From Nonomuraea sp. NBC_00507 (GTDB lineage: Bacteria; Actinomycetota; Actinomycetes; Streptosporangiales; Streptosporangiaceae), in contig NZ_CP107853.1 of NCBI RefSeq assembly GCF_036013525.1, forward strand, positions 8,122,001-8,186,000: a stretch of DNA of 64,000 nt, read 5' to 3'. The notes below the pieces were generated by a model that made no database searches, was not told the origin of the DNA, and saw only the letters and a program-made list of their open reading frames with translations. Positions 25,701 through 33,415 of the stretch are shown piece by piece. Positions within the stretch are counted from its first letter, which is position 1, and each line of letters opens with the position of its first letter. The position numbers and the translations under genes were made by a program.

Positions 25701-27553
25701 TCCACCGGGAGGGTTATCTCCACCGCCTGGCCAAGGTGGTGATGAACCAGGCCGACTCGCTGATGGCGGCCGGACGAACGGAGGAGTCGGTGGCGGTCGG
25801 CCGGCAGGCCGTCGGCCACCTCCGCGAGATGACCGCGATCGACCGCGACGGGTTCCTCGCCGACCTGGCCGGCTCGCTGGCCAGGCAGGCCGGCCACGAG
25901 GCCGAGGCCGGCCGGCCCGCGGAGGCGGCGGCCAGCGCCGAGGAGGCGGTCCGCCTGTTCAGGGAGCTGGTCGAGGTGGACCGCGAAGCCTTCCTCGCCG
26001 ATCTCGTTCTGGCGCTCGCGTTCTACCTCGACGACCTGGCCAAGCCGGAGGAGCGACTCGCGATCAGCGAAGAGCTCGTCCGGCACCGCCGGGATCTGGC
26101 CGACCGCGACCGTGATCGCTACCTTCCCGACCTGGCCATCTCGCTCGGCAACCTCGCGATCGCCCTCGCCGGCGCCGGACGGTACGCCGAGGCCGTCCCC
26201 CAGGGCGAGGAGGCGGTCCGGCTCTGGCAGGAGCTCGTGGATCAGGACCGGGACGCGAACCTCCCCGACCTGGCCATTTCCCTCGGCAACCTCGCGTCCA
26301 GCTACTCCAGGACCGACAGCCACGCCCAGGCCGTCGCCGCCGGTGAGCAGGTCGTGCGCATCCAGCGCGAGCTGGCCGTACCGGCGGACCTGGCCAGGGC
26401 CCTGGGCCGACTCGCCACCTTCCTGTCGAAGGCGGACCGCCATGAAGAGGCCATCGAACGGCTGCGCGAGCTGACCGAGCTGGACCGCGCCACCGGCCTG
26501 CCCCACCTGGCCCGCGCCCTGACCAGCCACGCGACCCGGCTCACCGACGGCGGCCATCCCGCCGACGCCCTCGCGGTGAGCGAGGAAGCGGTGCGGCTCT
26601 GCCGCGAGATGGCGCAGCCCCCTGACCTCGCCATCGCGCTGAACAACCACGGGAACCGGCTCGCCGACGTCGGTCGCTTCGCCGAGGCCGTCTCGGCCGG
26701 CGCGGAGGCCGTGCGGCTCCGGCGGGAGCTGGCCGAGCCCGACGGGGTCACCTACCTGGCCGAGCTGGCGTCGGCGCTGAACAACCAGGCCGGCCACCTG
26801 GCGGGGGCGGACCGTCCCGGCGACGTCCCCGCGATCAGCGAGGAGGTCGTCCGCTGTTACCGGGAGCTGGCCGAGCTCGACCCCGGCACGTACCTTCCCG
26901 ACCTGGCCACCTCGCTCAGCAACCACGCCAACTCGCTGGCGGAGGCGGGCCGCCTCCTCGAGGGCGTCGCGGCGGGCGAGGAGGCCGTACGCCTCCACCG
27001 CGGGCTGGCCGGCAGCGATCGCACCCGCCATCTCCGCGACCTTGCCATGGCCCTCAACGACCTCGCTCTGCGTCTGGCCGACACCGGCAGGATCGCCGAG
27101 GCGCTGCCGGCCAATGAGGAGGCCGTCCGGCTCCACCGCGAGCTGGCCGAGCTCGACCTGGACGCCTCGCTGCCTTTTCTGGCCGGCTCGCTGCTCAACT
27201 TCACAGTCCACCTGGCACAGGCGGGCCGCCCGGACGAGGCCCTGCCCGTCGGCGAGGAGTCCGCACGGCTCTACGAAGCGCTGATGGAGGTCGATCCCGA
27301 CGCGCACGTCTTCGAATATGCGCAAAGCCTGGGAGCGTACGGATCCGTGCTGGTCATGGCCGGGCACCATCGAGAGGCCGTCATGCCGCTGGTGGCCGCG
27401 TTCGGCGTGGGCCAGCAGCTGCCCGACGCGGACCAAACTCTGTATCCGGCCCTCATCAACGATCTGACGGTGGCCTACCGGGGCGATCCCGAGGGGGTGG
27501 TCGCCGAGTACGAGGCAATCACCGGTGAGGCGTTCCCCGGCTGGATCCGATGA
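22739..27553 (+). CDS. Trypsin-like protease / STAND NTPase / repeat protein (conflict-system effector)
   Basis: This is a 1604-residue multidomain protein with no signal peptide. Residues 1-215 form a trypsin fold with H36 (TARHTVV), D77 (DADVALL) and S161 (GVSGAAVF). A FHGR motif (251-254) opens a STAND-type NTPase with Walker A GEGGQGKT (278-285) and Walker B near D327 (LIVADYAE). From about 715 to 1570 there are about 18 TPR-like units with a 46-residue period (pattern GRxxEA..xxEEAVRLxRELxxxDRxxxLPDLAxSLxNHA). The layout fits a ligand-sensing switch: repeats sense, the NTPase oligomerises and the protease executes, as in the protease-armed STAND systems described for actinobacteria. Activation and target are inference. 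Confidence 0.85.
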   Translation: MDRRCLADIRAGTAEEVTRSGSGYRIGPRLILTARHTVVADGVALPKIVVSLGHPRDQPPTRHDATLLDWRAPDDADVALLLIDGPAGPASPVRWGRMTGSDPVDYTGWGFPQFAGYGTDDRHVEQLSGVINPDSIGAKGGFPVDQRAFPDTPGHPWRGVSGAAVFGASAGLLIGVVVYDDTAFANRRLHMIPVTAFFHDPEFGRLLQAETGLRPALESVELHGLLRGEPIEPRAGTPGSLLAAARETVPFHGRGELLDELAGWRDDDRPFSLKLITGEGGQGKTRLAGELLRRTPAHWITGFLGSSDDDAARVLTRSNHPALIVADYAEATAHRVASLLGTLLQTPPRRNVRLLLLARTDGAWWDSLRGQLERETPHALTPAVRLTQLAGDREERHAEFDRAAAAFATHLLRLPGLPQADWPALADRVRSTPPDLAAETFGNALTVHMAAMNALLRAAAEQEPATDPEHELAHHERAYLYRLAARRNLLRPGILSTRLDDDERRAESLRALDRAVAGIILIGQSGCDPGRASSVAALASEPYAEEVVRWLAALYPPSEQDRSEGKVLGPLQPDRLAERLLGQILAESEDGLLTRIAALAQDGESASDVLHVLARTAERPLFRPATDARIEQLITDLPAPYAEEAQLVALYVDRPDPLLGGLARLGDRDPAELKRRLWAVADFFPTGAVSMLWGGLYLAELQSLLFGELAETDRDAYLADLARSLINHGSRLGNTGQHAEALAVSEQAVRHCRELVALDHSAHLHDLSTALLNHASHLSNNGRRAEALTVSEEAVRLRRELSGRGLDSDLFNLTFALSNHTAYLAEVGRFTEALPLAEEALRLRRQLAERDRDRYLPELASLLSEHSITLTAIGRFTEAGAASAEAVRVYRELVPADEDVFLPGLARALNHHAIALMGAGRSGEAFADLDEATRHFRHLAELNRSVFLDELAMTLTNHASCLAETDRPHEAVTVGEEVILIYGELVEFHREGYLHRLAKVVMNQADSLMAAGRTEESVAVGRQAVGHLREMTAIDRDGFLADLAGSLARQAGHEAEAGRPAEAAASAEEAVRLFRELVEVDREAFLADLVLALAFYLDDLAKPEERLAISEELVRHRRDLADRDRDRYLPDLAISLGNLAIALAGAGRYAEAVPQGEEAVRLWQELVDQDRDANLPDLAISLGNLASSYSRTDSHAQAVAAGEQVVRIQRELAVPADLARALGRLATFLSKADRHEEAIERLRELTELDRATGLPHLARALTSHATRLTDGGHPADALAVSEEAVRLCREMAQPPDLAIALNNHGNRLADVGRFAEAVSAGAEAVRLRRELAEPDGVTYLAELASALNNQAGHLAGADRPGDVPAISEEVVRCYRELAELDPGTYLPDLATSLSNHANSLAEAGRLLEGVAAGEEAVRLHRGLAGSDRTRHLRDLAMALNDLALRLADTGRIAEALPANEEAVRLHRELAELDLDASLPFLAGSLLNFTVHLAQAGRPDEALPVGEESARLYEALMEVDPDAHVFEYAQSLGAYGSVLVMAGHHREAVMPLVAAFGVGQQLPDADQTLYPALINDLTVAYRGDPEGVVAEYEAITGEAFPGWIR

Positions 27554-27583
27554 TCGCGCGGTCATCGGCCCCCCTCGCGGTTG

Positions 27584-28345
27584 TCAGCCGAACTGCTGCC
27601 AGCCCAGCCTGACCACCAACGCCGCCACGACGCACACCAGCACGATCCGTACGAAGGCCGCGCCCCGCTTCAGCGCCATCCGCGCGCCGAGCTGGGCGCC
27701 GGCCACGTTGCACACCGCCATCCCAAGGCCCAGCGTCCACTGCACGTGCCCCTGCAGCCCGAACACCACCAGCGCGCCGACGTTCGTCCCGATGTTGATG
27801 ATCTTCGCAGAGGCCGACGCCGAGACGAAGTCCAGCCCGAGGATGGTGGTGAAGGCGATGATGAGGAACGTTCCCGTGCCCGGCCCGATGATGCCGTCAT
27901 AGAACGCGATCCCCACCCCGGCCGCCGCTACCGCGGCCAGCACCCTGGCGTTGGTACGCAGGTGCGGCCGCGGCACTGACCCGAAGGACGGGCGCAACGT
28001 CACGAACGCCGCCACCGCCAGCAGCACCACCATGATGGCCGGGCGCAGCACCTCAGCGGAGATCGCCGCCGCGGCCCACGCCCCCAGGCCCGCGCTCAGC
28101 ACGGCCAGACCCGCGCCGGGGATCGCCACCTGGCGGTCGACCTTGGTCGAGCGGGCGTAGGCCACAGCAGCCGACGTGGTGCCGAAGACGGACGACAACT
28201 TGTTGGTGGCCATCGCCTCCACGGTGGGCATGCCGATGATCATCAGGGCGGGCAGCTGCAACAATCCACCGCCGCCCACGACGGCATCGACCCACCCGGC
28301 GCCCGCCGCTGCGACCAGCAGCACCAGGACCTGCTCCAGCGGCAC
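27584..28345 (-). CDS. TauE/SafE (TSUP) family permease
   Basis: The product is 253 residues from the GTG at 28345, with GGAG just upstream. Repeated GGGG...P.L.....P...A.ATN motifs (DAVVGGGGLLQLPALMIIGMPTVEAMATNKLSS) and the second-half GPGTGTFLIIAFTTILGLDFVSASASAKI identify TSUP. There are about 8 TM segments. These permeases move sulfite, sulfonates or organic acids. It converges with the protease gene and has no operon partner. Confidence 0.88.
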   Translation of the reverse strand: MPLEQVLVLLVAAAGAGWVDAVVGGGGLLQLPALMIIGMPTVEAMATNKLSSVFGTTSAAVAYARSTKVDRQVAIPGAGLAVLSAGLGAWAAAAISAEVLRPAIMVVLLAVAAFVTLRPSFGSVPRPHLRTNARVLAAVAAAGVGIAFYDGIIGPGTGTFLIIAFTTILGLDFVSASASAKIINIGTNVGALVVFGLQGHVQWTLGLGMAVCNVAGAQLGARMALKRGAAFVRIVLVCVVAALVVRLGWQQFG

Positions 28346-28567
28346 GCCACTCCCCCGATTTCCCCCAAGAAACCCCAAGAGTGTACAAGTGCCGCATTAG
28401 CCGCCTGTTGCCGCCCTACCTCATGGTCACCAAAAGGCCCGCTATCGCCTCGCCGCCGTGTCCGCGCCAACGCCCAACGCGGCGGCAAGGCACGACTCGA
28501 CGGCACGCGCCGTGCGCGGACGGCGGCGGCACAGGTGCCGGCACCGCGGACACGGGCGGTGAGCCGA

Positions 28568-29773
28568 TCAGGCGTCCATGGCCAAGGCCTGGAGCAGACC
28601 GGCGGTCAAGGCAGCACGTTCGATCATGCCCTCCACGCTGATGTGCTCGTGCCGCGCATGCGCCCCCGCTCCGACGGCGCCCAGGCCATCCAGGACGGGC
28701 ACGCCCAGCGCGGCGGTGAAGTTGCCGTCGCTGGCCCCGCCGACCGAGCACTCGCACAGGTCGAGGCCCATGTCGAGGGCCACCTCACGAGCCAGGGAGA
28801 ACAGGCGCGCCGTACCCGGCCCGCGTTCCATGACAGGACGGTTCCATGCCCCGCGCACCGCGACGGACGCCCGCGGGTCATGGGGTCGCAGGCCGGCCAG
28901 GGCGGCGTCCACCCGCTCGGCCTCGGCCCGGCTGGCGACGCGGACATCCACCTCGGCCCGCGCCGCACCGGCGACCACATTGGAACCGGTGCCACCCGAG
29001 ACGACGCCCACATTGACCGTCGTGCCCGCGCCGGGGTCGGCCAGGTCGTGCAGCCACCGCACGGCCCTGGCCAGCTCGTCGATCGCACTGGCGCCCTTGG
29101 CCGGCTCGAGCCCGGCGTGCGCCTCCACGCCGGTAAAGGTCAGATGGAAGATGCCCACCCCCTTACGCGCCGTCTTCAACGCCCCCTCCGCGCTGGCCTC
29201 GAACACCAGCACGGCGGCCACATCCCGAGCCGCCTCCTCGATCAACGGCCGTGAGGCAGGGCTGCCGATCTCCTCATCGCCGTTGAGCAGCAGCCGCAGC
29301 GGCGGGCGCGGCAGCCCCGCGGCCTCCAGCGCGCGCAGCGCCCACACGAGCTGGACCAGGCCCGCCTTCATGTCGAACACGCCGGGCCCGGTGGCCCGGT
29401 CGCCGTCGAGGGTGAACGGCCAGGAGCGCAGCGTCCCCGCCGGCCAGACCGTGTCGTAGTGGGCCAGCAGCAGGACCGGGGCGCCACCCCGGCCCGGGTA
29501 GTCGTTGATGCGGACGTCCCCGTAGACGCCGCCGTCACCGCGGCCGCCGACGTCGCCGAGCACACCGCCGTCGATCCGCCGGGTGGCCGCCGGCGGGCCG
29601 AGCCGGGCCTCCAGGTAGCCATCGAGCCAGTCCAGGGCCGCATCCAGCAGCGCCTTGTCGTTGCTGGGCGTCTCGAGCGACACGTACGCGGCCAGATCGG
29701 TGAGCATCTCGGCACGGCACCCGCCGATCCAGGCGCGCAGTTCCCCGGCCTCTACCTCGTGCTCCACGGTCAT
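28568..29773 (-). CDS. M20-family zinc peptidase (carboxypeptidase G2/ArgE-like)
   Basis: The product is 401 residues with GGAGG 7 nt before the ATG. The metal-site motifs are in order: HYDTVWPAG (H, D), GVFDMKAG (bridging D), GDEEIGS (E-E), the His in GVEAHAG, and C-terminal GAVGAGAHARHEHIS. A dimerisation domain with TVNVGVVSGGTGSNVV lies between them. It probably hydrolyses N-acyl or C-terminal amino-acid amides in the cytoplasm. Confidence 0.88.
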   Translation of the reverse strand: MTVEHEVEAGELRAWIGGCRAEMLTDLAAYVSLETPSNDKALLDAALDWLDGYLEARLGPPAATRRIDGGVLGDVGGRGDGGVYGDVRINDYPGRGGAPVLLLAHYDTVWPAGTLRSWPFTLDGDRATGPGVFDMKAGLVQLVWALRALEAAGLPRPPLRLLLNGDEEIGSPASRPLIEEAARDVAAVLVFEASAEGALKTARKGVGIFHLTFTGVEAHAGLEPAKGASAIDELARAVRWLHDLADPGAGTTVNVGVVSGGTGSNVVAGAARAEVDVRVASRAEAERVDAALAGLRPHDPRASVAVRGAWNRPVMERGPGTARLFSLAREVALDMGLDLCECSVGGASDGNFTAALGVPVLDGLGAVGAGAHARHEHISVEGMIERAALTAGLLQALAMDA

Positions 29774-30251
29774 CAGGCGACCTCCAGGTCGGCGAGGCGA
29801 GGCTCGCCCATCGGTCCGCGCCCGGCCTGGACGTCGGCCCCGGGCGGCACGACGGCAGCGCGCCGGCCCCGGCGGCCTCGGCCTCGGCGAAGACGGGCGC
29901 GGTGGGGGGTGGAATCGGACGGGAGGGCGGCGGACGACGATGTCGCGCCAGATGACGCCGGAATCCTTCGGCAGGGTACGCAGCCACGCCGCCGGACGAT
30001 CCGTCGCCCCCTGTCATACCCGCTCCGGGCCCCCGACTAGACCCGAGCAGACCCACGGCCGCACGACCGGGCACGACCTGGCCACGCCTTCCGCACCTGC
30101 CGAACGGCTCACCGAGCGACCGATCCGAGCCACCGATCCCGAGCCACCGGTCCGAGCCACCGGCGCCACGCCCATGCGAGCCGCTCATCACGCCACTGGC
30201 AGCGCACGGTGCCCGCCGCGATCCGAGCGGCGTACGCGCCGCACCATGGCG
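29774..30251. other. 478-bp gap without a convincing gene
   Basis: Open frames here have poor codon bias and match no family I know. The stretch around 30105-30170 contains short imperfect repeats of CCGAGCCACCG. It is probably a non-coding spacer between the clpP terminator and the start of the M20 gene. Confidence 0.6.
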
Positions 30252-30286
30252 AAGGCGGCGCGCCCGGAGCACGGGCGCGCCGCCTT
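30252..30286 (-). terminator. Terminator hairpin after clpP2
   Basis: Arms of 15 bp (30252-30266 and 30272-30286) pair perfectly around a 5-nt loop. The hairpin begins 14 bp past the clpP2 stop. No T-run follows, as is common for actinobacterial terminators. Confidence 0.75.
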
Positions 30287-30300
30287 GGGCGGGAACGAGG

Positions 30301-30918
30301 TCAGTGAGCCGGAGCCAGCGTGCGCTTCCTCGAGGCGTAGATGTCGTCCACCAGCCCGTAGGACCGCGCCTGCTCAGCGGTGAAAATGCGATCCCGTTCG
30401 ATGTCCTTCCTGATCTCCAACGGCGACCGTCCCGTGTGCCGGGACAAGATCTCCTCCTGCTGGTCACGCATCCGCAGGATCTCCCTGGCGTGGATCTCCA
30501 GGTCGCTGCCCTGCCCGCGCCCGCCCTCGGTCGCCGGCTCGTGCAACAGCACTCGGGCGTGCGGGAGCGCGGCCCGCTTGCCCTGCGTGCCCGCCGCGAG
30601 CAGCACGGCGGCCGCCGAGGCCGCCTCGCCGATGCAGACCGTGTGGATCTCCGGCCGGACGAACTGCATCGTGTCGTAAATGGCGGTCATCGAGGTGAAC
30701 GACCCGCCCGGCGAGTTGATGTAGAGATTGATGTCCTGGTCGGGATCGATCGACTCCAGCGTCAGCAGCTGCGCCATCACGTCGTTGGCCACAGTGTCGT
30801 CGATCGGCGCGCCCAGGAAGATCACCCGGTCCTCGAACAACTTGTTGTACGGGTTCATCTCCTTGATCCCGTACGACGTCCGCTCCGTGAACGACGGAAG
30901 CACGTAACGCCCGCTCAT
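30301..30918 (-). CDS. clpP2: ATP-dependent Clp protease proteolytic subunit 2
   Basis: The product is 205 residues. The Ser nucleophile lies in [14 protein letters not shown] and the His in RVLLHEPA, with a [12 protein letters not shown] strand and the Asp in [10 protein letters not shown]. It is the second of two adjacent clpP genes, starting 1 nt after the clpP1 stop, so mixed ClpP1P2 tetradecamers with ClpX or ClpC1 are expected. The Ser motif has EAAS where most homologues have QACS or QAAS. Confidence 0.95.
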   Translation of the reverse strand: MSGRYVLPSFTERTSYGIKEMNPYNKLFEDRVIFLGAPIDDTVANDVMAQLLTLESIDPDQDINLYINSPGGSFTSMTAIYDTMQFVRPEIHTVCIGEAASAAAVLLAAGTQGKRAALPHARVLLHEPATEGGRGQGSDLEIHAREILRMRDQQEEILSRHTGRSPLEIRKDIERDRIFTAEQARSYGLVDDIYASRKRTLAPAH

Positions 30919-30919
30919 C

Positions 30920-31483
30920 TCAGTTCATCCCCTCGGCGATGTGATCGACGATTCCGTAGTCCAGGGCCTCCTGGGCGGTGAACCAGCGGTCGCGGTCGGA
31001 GTCGGCCTGGATCCGCTCCAGCGGCTGGCCCGTGTGGCGGGCGATGATCTCAGCCATCCGCCGCTTAGTGTAGATCATGTTGTCGGCCTGGATCTGGATG
31101 TCGCTGGCCGAGCCGCCGATGCCGCCCAGCGGCTGGTGCATGACGACGCGGGAGTTGGGCAACGCGTAACGCTTGCCCTTCGCGCCCGCCGTCAGCAGCA
31201 GCTGTCCCATGGACGCGGCGAACCCCATCGCCACCGTCGCCACGTCACACGGAATGAACTGCATCATGTCGTAGAGCGCCATCCCGGCGGTCACCGAGCC
31301 GCCCGGGGAATTGATGTAAAGGGTTATGTCGCGTTTAGGGTCCTCGGCCGCCAGCAATAGGAGCTCCCCGCAGAGCCGGTTGCATATCTCGTCGTCGACC
31401 TCCTGGCCGAGGACGACGATGCGTTCCTTCAGCAGACGCTGGCTGAGCTGGTCAGGCCAGGCGGCGCGCTGGGTCTCCGTCAT
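30920..31483 (-). CDS. clpP1: ATP-dependent Clp protease proteolytic subunit 1
   Basis: The product is 187 residues with the nucleophile in [14 protein letters not shown], the His in [10 protein letters not shown] and [18 protein letters not shown]. The start ATG (31483) has AAAGG 9 nt upstream. It is the first gene of the clpP1-clpP2 operon. A ClgR-like site lies about 75 bp upstream. No clpX or tig neighbour is present, unlike the main clpP locus of Streptomyces, so this could be either the housekeeping pair or a second pair. Confidence 0.95.
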   Translation of the reverse strand: MTETQRAAWPDQLSQRLLKERIVVLGQEVDDEICNRLCGELLLLAAEDPKRDITLYINSPGGSVTAGMALYDMMQFIPCDVATVAMGFAASMGQLLLTAGAKGKRYALPNSRVVMHQPLGGIGGSASDIQIQADNMIYTKRRMAEIIARHTGQPLERIQADSDRDRWFTAQEALDYGIVDHIAEGMN

Positions 31484-31554
31484 GACGGTCGCCTTTCTGT
31501 GCGGGTATTTCTGTGAAAGACGCTAGACCGGGACGCGATGAATGAAGGAATCTT

Positions 31555-31569
31555 TTCGCTGGTGGCGCA
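31555..31569 (-). promoter_or_regulatory. ClgR-like operator upstream of clpP1
   Basis: TTCGC-N5-GCGCA (+ strand) resembles the TTCGC-N5-GCGAA type of site bound by the Clp regulator ClgR in actinobacteria, with one mismatch in the outer arm. It lies 72-86 bp upstream of the clpP1 ATG. The link to ClgR is from recall of the consensus. Confidence 0.4.
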
Positions 31570-31638
31570 TTTCTCTAATGGCGCATTCCACCGAGAGCGA
31601 ATTTCTCTCGACAGGCAATCGCGGATGTGCCGGGGCGG

Positions 31639-32499
31639 TCAGCGGATGCCGCCGCGGCGCATGAGCTCCGCCGCCGGCAGCAGGGTGGCCTCGGCGGCGG
31701 TCAGGCCGGTGGCGGCCAGCACGCGGTCGACGAGCCGCAGCCCCACTGCGTACCCCGCCATGTCGGGAATGCCGCGAGGCTCCTGCCCGAAGTTCCGCAC
31801 AGCGGTGTCCCCCAGCACGTACGCCGACGTGTGCCGCATCCCCTCCAGGTCGAAGTCCGCCATGATCAGCTCGTACGCCCGGTCGAACGCCTCCCCCGTC
31901 ACCATCGACGACCACGGCCCCATGGCCTCGGGCCCCGACAGCTCCCGCACGAACGCCTCGGCCAGCCCTTCGGCCAGCACGTGCTCGCCCACGGTCACCG
32001 TGACCGGGTTCCACTCGACGTTGGTGAAGCGCACGTTGTGGTGGAACTCGTGCACCGCGCAGTGCGCGATCCTGCCGATCACCTCCTCCGACGGCCAGGC
32101 CAGCAGATACAGCCATCCGGGCGAGCCGCCCATGCCGTAGTAGCCGCCGGTGATCTTCATCAGATGCTCGTCGTCGGGATTGCCCAGCACGAACATGACC
32201 TGCAGCGAGTCCGCCTGCTTGGCCTCGCGGAGCGCTTCGGAGGCGCGTTCCAGCTCGCGCCGCACCTGACCGAGCACGTCGGCCTCGATCATGCGCCGGA
32301 CGGCGGGCAGGTAGCGCGGGTCGTCGGCGTCGACCCGGAAGCCGCCGCCCTGGTGGTGGATGCCGACGATGTCGCCGGGCACCGGGATCGCCGAACGCAT
32401 GGGCGCCAGCATCTCCCGCAGCGCCTCGGGCCGGTCCTCCAGCGGCTTCTCGAGCAGGCCGGCCATCGCCGCGAGGGTGTCGTGAACGATAAATTCCAT
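31639..32499 (-). CDS. DUF2268-type putative Zn-dependent protease
   Basis: This 286-residue soluble protein has a zinc motif HEFHHNVR (HExxH) at about residue 148 and a downstream EGLAEAFVREL helix that can supply the third ligand, as in DUF2268 (YjaZ-like) proteins. The ATG follows TAGCGT by 7 nt, so the mRNA looks leaderless. An 8-bp palindrome sits directly upstream of the -10 box. The substrate is unknown. Confidence 0.82.
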   Translation of the reverse strand: MEFIVHDTLAAMAGLLEKPLEDRPEALREMLAPMRSAIPVPGDIVGIHHQGGGFRVDADDPRYLPAVRRMIEADVLGQVRRELERASEALREAKQADSLQVMFVLGNPDDEHLMKITGGYYGMGGSPGWLYLLAWPSEEVIGRIAHCAVHEFHHNVRFTNVEWNPVTVTVGEHVLAEGLAEAFVRELSGPEAMGPWSSMVTGEAFDRAYELIMADFDLEGMRHTSAYVLGDTAVRNFGQEPRGIPDMAGYAVGLRLVDRVLAATGLTAAEATLLPAAELMRRGGIR

Positions 32500-32506
32500 G
32501 ACGAGG

Positions 32507-32534
32507 ACGCTAAAGCCTCACGCCACGTGAGGCT
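32507..32534 (-). promoter_or_regulatory. Leaderless promoter with adjacent operator palindrome
   Basis: The -10 box TAGCGT (32512-32507) lies 7 nt before the DUF2268 ATG. Immediately upstream AGCCTCAC (32514-32521) and GTGAGGCT (32527-32534) form a perfect 8-bp inverted repeat with a 5-bp gap, filling the -10/-35 spacer. This suggests repression by a dimeric regulator that is not encoded nearby. Confidence 0.55.
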
Positions 32535-32589
32535 CAAGCGCAATTCACCTGACTCCGCCGCCGGGAATTGTCCCGGCGAAGAAGCCGAC

Positions 32590-33360
32590 TTACAGCGGTG
32601 ACTCCTCGCCGGGCTCGTCCCCGGGCGTGCGGCCGGGCGTGGCCTGCCCGCTCTCGGTCGGCGAGGGCGACGGAGACGGCGAGGGCCGCGGCTCCGGCGT
32701 CTCCGGGGTCGGCGGCGGCGTCGGCACGAACACCGTCGGCGGCAGCTGCCTGGGCTGCGGCTCGCTGTCACGCCTGCCGAACAGCAGCAACAACAAGATG
32801 GCCGTGACCAGCAGCAACAGCAGCGCCAGCGCCAGCGCGGCCATCAGCACCCGCCGGCGCGTCTCGGTCAGCGGCCGGCGCTGCCTGGTCGGCCCCGGCA
32901 ACGCCGGCGCGCGGTCGGTCAGCCAGTACGGGACAAAGTCCGGGCCGTGCGCCTGCCCGATCAGCGTGCCGCCCACCATGACCGGCTCCAGGAACCGCTC
33001 GGCCCCGGGCTGGCCGGGCGTGTACGGCACCGCCACCCACGGCGCGCGCCCCTGGTCGCTGTCCAGCACCGCGGGCATGCCGTCCAGCACCGCGCCCCGC
33101 TGCCGGGAGCCACGAGCCAGCCAGCCGCGCACCCCGGACCGCCCGCCGGCCGCCTCCCTGATCCCGGTCACGAACCGCTCACGCGCCGCGGCATCGAACG
33201 CGGCCCCCCGGGTCAGCACGGCCAGCGACACCGCGCGGCCGTCGGGCCCCTGGCCCAGGTACACGAAACCGGCGGGCGCCTGATGCAGGCGCGCCTGGAC
33301 CACGTAGCGCCCCAGCCGGGGCGGATCGCCGTACTGCAGCGGACTTGCCACGTTTGCCAT
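32590..33360 (-). CDS. Kinase N-lobe-like membrane protein
   Basis: The product is 256 residues from the ATG at 33360. Residues about 10-75 (DPPRLGRYVVQARLHQAPAG, then FVYLGQGPDGRAVSLAVL) align by eye with the N-lobe start of Ser/Thr kinases. The glycine loop is lost, and the VAVKVL lysine is replaced in VSLAVL. There is no catalytic HRD or DFG. One strong TM helix (about 190-212) is followed by an extracellular Pro/Thr/Ser-rich tail. It seems to be a degenerate kinase-derived membrane protein, not an active kinase. It is divergent from the MoxR operon. Confidence 0.65.
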   Translation of the reverse strand: MANVASPLQYGDPPRLGRYVVQARLHQAPAGFVYLGQGPDGRAVSLAVLTRGAAFDAAARERFVTGIREAAGGRSGVRGWLARGSRQRGAVLDGMPAVLDSDQGRAPWVAVPYTPGQPGAERFLEPVMVGGTLIGQAHGPDFVPYWLTDRAPALPGPTRQRRPLTETRRRVLMAALALALLLLLVTAILLLLLFGRRDSEPQPRQLPPTVFVPTPPPTPETPEPRPSPSPSPSPTESGQATPGRTPGDEPGEESPL

Positions 33361-33415
33361 GAAAGCACAGACGTGGCGTCGTGCACGTTTGCGGCGTGTT
33401 TGGTGGAATGAGGTC

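Noticed and set aside
24557..27565. A 1002-codon open frame antisense to the STAND/repeat gene
   Set aside because: It mirrors the repeat structure of the + strand gene and has no family motif. It is a by-product of GC-rich periodic DNA.
29535..30467. Frames across the gap between the M20 gene and clpP2
   Set aside because: They overlap the coding strand of real genes at both ends and are low-complexity Arg/Pro-rich.
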